From assembly GCA_964030475.1 (NCBI GenBank), contig CAXIPT010000002.1, positions 2,612,827 through 2,676,826 of the forward strand: a stretch of DNA of 64,000 bases, written 5' to 3'. The position numbers and the translations under genes were made by a program. Below the pieces are notes generated by a model. It ran no database searches, was not told the origin of the DNA, and worked only from the letters and a program-made list of their open reading frames with translations. Source of the DNA: Tethya wilhelma. Lineage: Eukaryota > Porifera > Demospongiae > Tethyida > Tethyidae. Each line of letters opens with the position of its first letter. The first letter of the stretch is position 1. This document shows, in pieces, positions 34,201 to 43,300 of the stretch.

Positions 34201-35600
34201 GCATGAACCATACTTGTAAGGCCAGTATTACTCTGTACATTGACTGTGTCAAGTATGACTATATCACTACTCTCAAAGTACATTGCAGCTCCTTTAATAG
34301 CTGAGTTATTGACAAAAACCAATTTTCCATCAAATGTGCTGGGGGTTGAGATGACATAGAATGCTCCTCCCACATCAGCTGAATTGTTCACAAACAAGGT
34401 ATCGATCATTTCAAATTCAAGGCAATTACTGACACAAAGAGCACCTCCATCATTTCCAAAAAATGTACTGTTCCTTATTGAACATCCTTGGCCAGTTACA
34501 CTATCAATTAGAACAGCACCACATTGGCCAAAATGCGATGCTGTGTTTTCATAAAATGTTGAATTTTGTATCAATACTTCACACCCTTCAGTTCTGATTG
34601 CCGCTGCTACAGCACCTCTATTGCCCATAAACTCACAATTGTTAATAGTAATGTAACCCCCATGTTCTGAAAAAATGTACACAGCACCAGCAACGCTGTC
34701 CGGTAAGCCATTACTAATGAATCTACTGTTTTCTATTAAAACCGTACCTTCTGTATTTGATCCCCCAACTGCTGCACCAGTGACAAGAGCATAGTTGTTA
34801 GCGAATGTACAATTACTTATCACAACATATGAAAAGTCTGAAAAATACACTCCACCAGAGCTACTTGCAGTGTTGTTGCTAAAGTAGCTGTCGTAAATAA
34901 GAATCTTGCCTCCGAAGACATTCACTGATCCTGTTGCAACATTATTGTTACTGAATGTGCACGCTCTGAGCACAATCATAGAATGGTCAGGCGGAACTGA
35001 GTAATCAGAAAAAAATGCTATGGCTGGAGCAACATCATGTGACACAAATGAACTTCTGCTGATCTCAGCTAGAGTGATGTTACTAAAGGTGACTCCAATT
35101 AAGTTTTTACCGCCTTGGCCATTGAAAGTACAATCTTCTAGGTTAATTTTGCTCACAGAGTTGAACTGATTATTAGTACAACTGAAAAATTTGAGTCCCC
35201 TAAGTCTGACATGACCAATGTTTTTTAACGTAAGTTCAGAGTGGTTTGTACAAGTTATTGTAACCTCAAATTTTGTGGTGCCATTCGAATGATAGAGATA
35301 TAATTCATCAATATTTGTGATTGTGAGCACTTTATCGAGGTTGTGAGTACCACTTTGTAAAAGCAGTGAGGTGTTCAAAGCAAAAAAGCCATCGGGTTGA
35401 GCGGCATATTTGGAAAGAGTATCACAATGTAAACAGGCTTCAGGACATGTAGCATTAACAATGGGTTTTACACAGTAGAGGTCACCTGACACTTGAGTAC
35501 TCCAGACAACGATGACTGACACAATGAGTATTGTTATAATGGCTCGAGAATTCTTCAAGATTGAATGATCCAATTTCAAGTTAGTTGTTACATCAGCCAT
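31224..35600 (-). CDS. Beta-helix/9TM surface protein, subfamily B copy 1
   Basis: A single open exon of 1458 residues. The N-terminal hydrophobic stretch (IITILIVSVIVVWS) ends in VSG and is probably a signal peptide or anchor. CPEACLHCDTLSKYA follows, equivalent to the CPPGQPCFELDQYA of subfamily A. Residues ~100-900 are classic right-handed beta-helix repeats (NSTFYENTA, NNSADVGGAFYV, ALNGGGILAAESTLDF, ALQSGGGIYAYQS). The Cys module has CDCDEKLYP, GKLCGSC near 981 and RCRPCSNHW. About nine membrane segments from ~1000 to ~1360 keep the family marks FISWINLDFGFETC and LIYLSYAKLL. The ~90-residue tail is Ser/Asp-rich with SYGAV, a YxxPhi-type motif. It converges on the WD40 gene with ~480 bp between stops. 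Its function is unknown; a surface recognition role is inference. Confidence 0.9.
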   Translation of the reverse strand: MADVTTNLKLDHSILKNSRAIITILIVSVIVVWSTQVSGDLYCVKPIVNATCPEACLHCDTLSKYAAQPDGFFALNTSLLLQSGTHNLDKVLTITNIDELYLYHSNGTTKFEVTITCTNHSELTLKNIGHVRLRGLKFFSCTNNQFNSVSKINLEDCTFNGQGGKNLIGVTFSNITLAEISRSSFVSHDVAPAIAFFSDYSVPPDHSMIVLRACTFSNNNVATGSVNVFGGKILIYDSYFSNNTASSSGGVYFSDFSYVVISNCTFANNYALVTGAAVGGSNTEGTVLIENSRFISNGLPDSVAGAVYIFSEHGGYITINNCEFMGNRGAVAAAIRTEGCEVLIQNSTFYENTASHFGQCGAVLIDSVTGQGCSIRNSTFFGNDGGALCVSNCLEFEMIDTLFVNNSADVGGAFYVISTPSTFDGKLVFVNNSAIKGAAMYFESSDIVILDTVNVQSNTGLTSMVHAVSSSITVPLNSSWTITDNVGSLYIVSSTLDVEGYLEIRDNSQNFGSNNSIIVSGVITTYQSVVNFSGIVVIEGNNALNGGGILAAESTLDFYHQVTIANNTALQSGGGIYAYQSELNFNGEINITKNEAYSGGGIQVIGSTAKVLTGGFVYISNNNATKGGGMSLQQNSKLYIIKSQVEETFKDEIFLKLKFENNNADYGGALYVFDDTTSGGCALVNTVSSECFFQAIGFYSEAQPSNRQYINLLNTFFYNNTATTMGATLHGGLLDRCKVSPFAEIFLKYDNLNPATFTNIISYIVNVTNIPVQDIHNTIASNPVRVCFCKQNSPDCSYVPPPLEVTKGKMFTVRLVAVDQVNNSVDATIHSSLEATDGAFIEKQISYTISSTCTDVEYSTLSSRDIETLILYAEGPCYDIGVSGAPLRLKYKPCPIGFTDRDMKCDCDEKLYPKLIQSCSINNETVRRKNNVWFSYENESDHQRYIYHNHCPFSYCHPPSESIHIDLNLLDGSDALCISNRSGKLCGSCEEGLSLVFGSSRCRPCSNHWLALILVFVIAGIALVAFLLLFNLTISVGTIGGLIFYANIFAANRQIFLPNAQPGIDVFISWINLDFGFETCFYDGMDGYAKTWLQFAFPLYILSLVIAVIEGCHYSTKIANLLVNRNPVQTLATLIYLSYAKLLRTIIAALSLTVLEYSDGSREIVWLYDANIRYLEGKHIPLFIAAMVVVIAGLFYTSLLFFWQWLVYYSKWYCFRWASNTKLIVFMRAYHAPYNKNHRYWIGLLPLACTTLYLVSAVNVFGDPHVNLLSINSLVVCLLFYQLVLANYGKVGETTLYEKRLTNVLENSFFLNLIALTSITYYLTTDSNSDGQIAVTYTSITVALVTFLAILSYHAWMYALKPLQQKWNKRRNDDNDNAINKNSKLREVTSIASQDRQRTSSVQIPSETVVDCGELNTPLISPTASLRLSQEWDQDEDTSHSYGAVHSQKNLPRNISES

Positions 35601-38520
35601 TGCAGTACAGTCTAAGGATCAAAGGAAACATAATAATAATAATTATTTTCATACTAATACTAACTGCCTGCATGTGGCATTACATAACTGGACATGCTGT
35701 AAACACATTCACAAAAATTCTGACTTCACTAAGACGCTATTAAAATCTAAACATTCTGTTTAGGGTCCAAACAATCATGGTTGTAGTACTTATGATTTTG
35801 TACTTATCAATTTTGTATGATCTTAATTTGCTTAAAATATAAACTGGACTGACCACACCCAGTATCATTAGCAACTGAACGGTGGCTCTAGCACACCCAT
35901 ACAGGCATATATAGTACTATAGTAACTTCTTATACAGTTCCTGATGCAACCAATTAAAGCCTGCCACATGCAGCTCAGTCAGGTGTTGCATTATGACATG
36001 TCAGTATTGCATCATTTGACAGCAGTACATATAGTCATCACTGTCTCAGTAGTACTATCTTAGACAGTATAGTTAAAATTATGCATGCATGCATGCAGAA
36101 AACTGAAAGTGCAGTACTATAACCACATCTATCGATCGAGAACAGTCGATCGGCCAGCAAACCGGAAGTCAATACAAATCAATGCGGGCCTATTTAAGTA
36201 TGCAAAATGCATTACGTCATTGGTGGAGAGAGCAAGCAAATGCGACCATTTTTTTGAGTCTGCGTTTCAGCTCGTGACAGTTTCATGACAGACTTTGACG
36301 TAGATAGGCAGGAAGAGCATCATATGAGCTACAATTTGATACCAAACTCGAGGTCATAGGCCAACCAGAAGCAAGTAAACAAGGCGTCAAAGCAAGGGAC
36401 TTGAAATGGAGCTGGTCCATTTCCAGTGTTATATTATCAGTTCCCAGGCATGCCAGCCATATCTGACCAGATAGGACTGTAAAGGTAAGCCTACTGTACA
36501 ATATGAACTATAGTTTGCTATGTTCTCAGAAATACAAAACAAGAAAATAAGTCTTGAAGTTAGTGCTAAATTCAGCATGTGGTCAATGTGGTTTAAGTAC
36601 ATGAGCATATTGTAAATACAGTGTGAAGGTGATTAAGAGTCAAAAACAGCTTGTGGACTCTTCAACTCTATTATAAGACTCATTTTCATTTGCACAGGCA
36701 TCTTGAATATCAGCCTACAGCACTTGGTTACTGAAACTTCTCTGATCTTCAATGGAATCATGGTTCAGGCTGTTTTGATACTACAAATTCACCAGCATCT
36801 GATTCTTCATACACACCATAGCAGTCTGTGCTATTTATACCTCTATAAGAAGGTCAGTATATTCAGTATAATATTATTTCCAATCAAGTCGACCCACAGT
36901 TATTGCTTATTATAATATTATGTAGTGAACGGCAATTGTTGTCACTGTATTGATAATGATTCTAGAGATATTAGATTCACTGCATGTCCTATACTGTATA
37001 ATACTGATGGCAAAAGGCTTGTATGGTGTCTGCCTGTTCCATCTGAAATCTGTAGTGGTAGATTTATTCATATGAAGAAGTTTGTGATCATTTTTGGCAA
37101 TTCACAGCTTGTCACACCTTTTGACATTGGAAAATGGCCAAAATTGTCTACCATTTGTATATTTTTTTACTTGAATATTCTTTTCCATGATTGATATTTC
37201 AAATTTTGCAACTCATTCTGAAGTTGTTCAGTCCTCCTTCTATCTGATGATGTTTAATATGTTAGGTGCTATCTCTTGATGGCTCCAAAATAATTTTTAC
37301 AACAGCAACGTGTGATATTATCATGTTGGTGTCTGAGGAGTAAAAACATTCATGGTATGCTTCAACATAAAATTAAAACATGTGCAACCCATACATACGT
37401 ATATGCCCAGTCTTGTTCAATCACTTCAATGAGAAACATTATTATCATTTTTTATGTCAAAGTTGTGTTATTTTGGTTATTGATTTGTTTTTCCCTCTTT
37501 CTCTTTAGGTGTAGATGAGATGTATGGCAGGCTACCCAAGATCACAGCCCGGTATTATATATGGATGCATGCACACCCGCATGTACCTAGCATTGGGTCA
37601 GTATGCAGTCTTCTCCTATATGATGTAGACCTGACGAGGATGAAAATATACCTGATTTAACATACTGAAGTGCTGGTGTATTCGACAGTATAGCAAGCAG
37701 CCATGGACTTGAGAACTCTGCTGCACCTGTTTGAGATGATCTGTTTTCTTCACATGCAAATAAATGTTATAATTTATATTGCTGTTAGCCTGTACATTGC
37801 ATAATGACAGAGGGCTGTGATATGTACACTTTCAAGGGGATATAGGCATTCCATGTGGTCCAGAAATCACGTGTAGTGGGCATTAAAAAGACACCTGGAA
37901 AGTTGGTAAGTTTGCTGCAGAACAAGGCAAATTTTTGTTTGCAACTAGTACAACTCTTTGAGCTTTAGAATATTTAGTCTCAAAGCGCAAAGATCCTGGG
38001 AACTGATTTTATAACAGGCAGAACACAGGTATGTAAAAACCGCAAAATATGAGATATGTGCACAGAATACTGAATATTTCAGGAATAGTTTGTTGAATAG
38101 CTACAAGTTTAGTATCATTGGAAAGAGAAAAAAATACAGATTCAATACATTACAAACTTCTATTAAAATCTTATACAGCAAAAGAGCACAGAGCGAGTAT
38201 AAGTCACTGCAAAAACATAGCTGAAAACCGCAAACACTCACAACCTGCATGCATAACTTCCGGCCGTTAATTAAAATTGGCGCTGGCCGATCGACTGAGA
38301 ACCACATGCACCCATGCAAGCCTGATACATTGAAATACTTACATAGGATGATGACATTGGTAGACACCTAGTACCTGCCAGTGGCCAGTGAGCTCCCTGA
38401 GCGTGGGCGCGAGCGCATGAGGGTTAAAATTAAACTGAAGTGTGTCGACCATTACCCAGTAGCTACAGAAATTGGGTGTCAACAAACAAGGAGCAGGACA
38501 AGTCAGTCTAGCTGTGAAAC
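35601..38520. other. 2.9-kb stretch without a supported gene
   Basis: Several short ORFs occur but none resembles a known protein or has convincing exon signals. An exact AGTCGATCGGCCAGC at ~36135-36150 recurs inverted near 38285, each with a nearby CCGGAAGT (ETS-like site), so the stretch may be bounded by old inverted repeats or paired promoters. It should hold the 5' regions of the genes at 35600 (minus) and 38521 (plus). Confidence 0.4.
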
Positions 38521-39446
38521 ATGGGAAACATTTTTGGAATCAGAGATGCAGTAGAGGGACTAACAGATTCAACCAAAGAGACCCTCAATAGCATCAGCAA
38601 GGATGTTTCTGAAACCAAAATGCTAGTGGCTGAGGTTACAAAACTCTCCAAAGAATCGGCGATGAAGAGCTAACACACACTCGAGTCTTTTTAACAGAAA
38701 AACTTGGTCCTGAGTTTATTAAAACACTGACATACTTTCGTGATGTAATGGACAGTGTAGATCGATTTCTCGTAACAAGCACATTCACAGTCAGAGTAGG
38801 GGCACTGTTAGTAGCACTGTGTTCAGCCTATGTTGTTCACAAACTCAGATCAGAAAGGACTTCATATCAGCAATGGCAAAGAAGAAAGATAAGCACTCAA
38901 ATGATTTTATTCAATTTCCTTTTAGATGTACTATTTTGCCTTTGCCTCGTACTAAGCTTCACATTACTATTACAGACACTCAATGAACAGTTTGATATCA
39001 TGTGGCCACAATCCATTCCATTCATCATCTTGATACCTTCTCTGACAACACTTGCAGTTCTTTTTCAACATATAATAGCCACTTTAAGGATTATCTTCAC
39101 CCTTCTGAGACTGATGCCCTACCTTACTATTGAATATCCTATTTACAAGGGTTTGGATCCAGTTATCAGAGGTTCCGGTTACATGAGGACAATACCATTG
39201 CTTCAAATTGTCGTTTACATCATACTATACTTGTTAATTCCCTACGGAGTGTGGTTGATCACAGTGAGTCTAATCCAGTTTGAAATGTCAATTGGCAGTC
39301 TGAAATGTTTATTAGTTGGATATGGAATATTCTATACCACAGCCATTATGATTAGTGCTAGTAATGCAGTCATTATTTCTATGGTCAATCGTCCATTGTG
39401 GGCGTTTCAGGCCAGAAAGAACCTGGAGAGAATGAAAACTAAATAG
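38521..39446 (+). pseudogene. Multi-pass membrane protein of unknown family, one frame break
   Basis: ATG 38521 opens a 50-residue frame (MGNIFGIRDAVEGLTDSTKE...) that ends at 38673. A second frame, open from 38634 and overlapping the first, continues through ELTHTRVFLTEKLGPEF into the 232 residues that start at Met 38748 and end at 39446. Read together they give ~305 residues: an amphipathic, possibly coiled N-terminus followed by four to six hydrophobic segments (VGALLVALCSAYVV, ILFNFLLDVLFCLCLVLSF, IPFIILIPSLTTLAVLF, LLQIVVYIILYLLIPYGVW, LLVGYGIFYTTAIMI). The shift equals one missing base near 38640-38660. Either the gene is broken, the base is an assembly error, or translation starts at 38748. 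I do not recognise the family. Confidence 0.55.
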
Positions 39447-39606
39447 CTAGTTAAGTTTATGCACGTGACTTTTTCTGTCAGAATGTCATATCAAGAATAT
39501 ACGTAGCGGTTCTTTTGTTTTTCTTTTTTCGTTAATTTTTATACTTAGTTTAGCTATAAGTATCTTAATAATATAATTATTATTATTTTAAAATTTGTCA
39601 AGTATA

Positions 39607-39841
39607 TTATTATATCTACAATTATATCAATGAAACTTCCATGGTATTACCAAGAGTACATACTCTTGGTAATACCCATGACTATGCTGGCCACATTTTC
39701 TTTTTAGGTTACGTCATTGTAGAGTACATCCATGACACACAAGAAATTATGGTCTGTGCACTAGCTTCAATACCATGTCAGCATCGATCACAAGATGTTC
39801 AAAAAACCTACCAGTATGGCATTGTTTGAAATTGCTAAAAA
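39607..39841 (+). pseudogene. Relic of the last exons of the WD40 gene
   Basis: Positions 39708-39841 match the terminal WD40-gene exon 30608-30740, including its acceptor, and then the 3' flank. The frame is broken early (a TGA where the parent reads CATTCAGGG). The stretch 39607-39642 matches the Ser-rich exon at 30240-30279, but the intervening introns and the 30-bp exon are shortened or lost. The relic sits in the same place relative to the gene at 40372-44787 as the true exons do to 31224-35600. Confidence 0.85.
39643..39676. repeat. 34-bp near-perfect palindrome
   Basis: GGTATTACCAAGAGTA and its exact reverse complement, separated by CA. It replaces the splice-donor region of the relic exon and is absent from the parent locus at ~30280. 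Confidence 0.8.
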
Positions 39842-40371
39842 AAAATAATACTGTAACATAATCCTATACTGTGACATTGTAAGAATGACTAAAGTTAAGA
39901 AACATGTTGACTGCATGCATGCATGATACGGTACTAATCAACAGATTGGTGGAGGTATAAATTAGGTGACTTTTTTATGGAAGTGCATGATTTACTTTTC
40001 TTTGCCCAGAATCCTACTGCAAGAAAATAACTCCTTGAAAGCATGCAGTCAACAAAGCGTAACAGCAAAATAATATTATGAGATCAAACTCATTAAGTTT
40101 ATCCCATGGACGTACATTTGGATTATCAATGGAATGGAGTTGCATATTATGCCTTAAGTTCAAAATTTCTCATACCTTTATATGTACAAAAAAATAAAGA
40201 CTTTAAGTTAGTAAAAATAATTGTTAATAACATCATAAGAATGTGGGCCCTGTACTAGCAGTTACACACACACAAACAATGTAATGCATGGGTATCAGTT
40301 TAAAAAGTACAAAACACAATTGAAAGTATAATACACACACAAAATACATGTTTATATTAGTTACAATGTGA

Positions 40372-43300
40372 TCACAATTCAGAAATATTTTGGGGAAGAT
40401 TCTTTTGGCTGTGGACTGCTCCATAGCTGTGACTAGTATCCTCATCTTGATCCCATTCCTGGCTCAGTCTCAGACTAGCTGTTGGTGAAATTAAAGGAGT
40501 ATTTAGTTCCCCACAGTCAACAACAGTTTCAGATGGTACTTGCATTGAAGAAGTACGTTGACGGTCTTCACTTGCTATACCTGGTACTCCTCTAAGTTTG
40601 GAATTCCTGTTTGTCACATTATGATCAGCATCATTTCTACGCTTGTTCCATTTTTGTTGTAATGGTTTCAGTGCGTATGTCCAAGCATGGTATGAAAGAA
40701 TGGTTAAAAAAGTCACAAGAGCAACTGTGATAGAAGTGTAGGTCACTGCGATCTGGCCATCTGTGTTTGAATCAGTTGTAAGGTAGTATGTTATACTAGT
40801 TAGTGCAATCAAGTTAAGAAAAAAACTGTTTTCTAAAATATTAGCCAGTCGTTTCTCATAAAGAGTAGTTTCTCCTTCTGTTCGATAGTTGGCAAGCACA
40901 AGTTGATAAAAGAGCAAACATACAACCAGGGAGTTAATGCTGAGCAAGTTTACACGCGAATCTCCAAACACATTGACTGCTGAGACCAGATAGAGCATGG
41001 TACATGCTAGTGGTAACAGTCCAATCCAATAGCGATGGGTTTTGTTGTAGGGAGCATGATAGGCTCTCATGAAAACAATAAGCTTTGTGTTGGACGCCCA
41101 GCGAAAGCAAGACCATTTTGAATAGTATACCAGCCACTGCCAGAAAAAGAGTAAACCGGTGTAAAACAACCCAGCAATGACAACTACCATAGCTGCAATG
41201 AAAAGTGGGATGTGTTTTCCTTCTAGGTAGCGTACATTGGCGTCGTACAACCAAACTATCTCTCTTGAACCATCTGAGTACTCTAAAATTGTTAGTGACA
41301 ATGCAGCAATGATCGTACGAAGCAGTTTTGCATAAGAGAGATAAATGAGAGTTGCTAGTGTCTGTACCGGGTTTCTGTCCACTAGCAGATTGGCTATTTT
41401 TGTGGAATAGTGACACCCTTCGATGACTGCAATCACCAGGGATAGTATGTAGAGAGGAAATGCAAACTGGAGCCAAGTTTTAGCATAGCCGTCCATTCCA
41501 TCGTAGAAGCATGTTTCAAAACCGAAATCAAGGTTGATCCAACTGATAAACACATCAATGCCTGGCTGGGTATTTGGGAGAAAAATATGACGATTTGCGG
41601 CAAAAACATTGGCATAAAATATCAACCCACAGATCGTGCCAACAGATATTGTTAAGTTGAAAAATAGAAGAAATGCCACTAGAGCAATTCCTGCTATTGC
41701 AAACACTAAAATTAGTGCTAGCCACTGGTTTGAGCATGGTCTACAATGTGAACTACCAAATACAAGACTGAGTCCTTCCTCACAAGATCCACAAAGTTTA
41801 CCTGATCTGTTTGAAATGCACAGAACATCGCTACCATCCAAAAGATTCAAATCAACGTGTATGGTTTTACTTGGAGGATGACAGTAGCTGAAGGGGCAAT
41901 GGTCGTGGAAAATGTATCGTTGATAGTCTGACTCATTTTCATACGAAAACCAAACATTGTTTTTCCTCTGTACTGTTTCGTTGTTAATGGAACAGCTTTG
42001 TATGAATTTTGGATACAGTATCTCATCACAGTCACACTTCATGTCTCTATCAGCGAACCCAATCGGGCATGGTTTGTATTTCAGTGGAAGTGGAGCTCCA
42101 GACACACCAATATCGTAACAGGGACCTTCGGCGTATAGGATCAGAGTCTCACTATCACGTGACGACAATGTACTGTACTCTATATCAGTGCAAGTTGAAG
42201 AAATGTTGTAACTTATTTGCTTTTCGATATAAGCACCATCAGTTGCTTCCAAAGAACTATGTATAGTTGCATCCACTGAATTGTTCACTTGATCGACTGC
42301 TACCAGTCGCACTGTGAACATTTTCCCCTTTGTAACTTCTAATGGTGGAGGAAGGTAGCTACAATCGGGGCTATTTTGCTTACAAAAACACACACGAACT
42401 GGGTTCGAGGCTATTGTGTTGTGAATATCTTGAATGGGGATGTTTGTAACATTCACAATGTAAGATATGATGTTAGTAAATGTTGTGGAATTCAAACTTT
42501 CATACTTGAGGAAAATTTCAGCAAAAGGGCTCACTCTACACCTATCTAACAATCCACCGTGAAGAGTCGATCCCATAGTTGTAGCTGTGTTATTGTAGAA
42601 GAATGTGTTCAGCAGGTTTAGGCGGTCTGGTGGCTGTGCTTCAGAGTGCAAAGCTATTGCTTGAAAAAAGCATTCACTAGACACAGTATTAACAAGTGCA
42701 CAACCACCAGAAGTTGTATCATCAAAAACATACAAGGCTCCTCCATAGTCTGCATTGTTGTTTTCAAATTCTAAGTTGAGAATCATTGCTTCACGAGAAT
42801 CCCTCTGTGACTTGATTATGTAAAGCTTAGAGTTTTGTTGTAAGCTCATTCCACCTCCTTTTGTGGCATTGTTATTGGAAATGTACACAAATCCTCCCGT
42901 TGAAACTTTAGCTGTCGAACCTATGATGTGAATACCTCCACCACTGTAGCAAGCTTCATTTTCAGTGATATTGATTTCTCCATTAAAATTGAGTTCACTT
43001 TGATAGGCATAGATACCTCCACCTGATTGAAGAGCAGTGTTGTTGGCAATTGTAACTTGATGATGGAAGTCCAAGGTACTCTCTGTTGCTACAATCCCTC
43101 CTCCATTCAAAGCATTGTTTTCTTTGATGTTTACAATGCCTGAGAAATTGACCACACCCTGATACATAGTCATTGCTCCACCCACAATCAAGTTGTTACT
43201 ACCATATGAATTGTCACTGATTTCCAAGTACCCTTCAACATACATAGCACACGAGAAAGTGTACATAGCCCCTACATTGTTTGTAATAGTCCAGCTCCTG

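Noticed and set aside
36703..37518. Short plus-strand frames between the subfamily B genes
   Set aside because: No recognised domain, no consistent splice sites, AT-rich composition.
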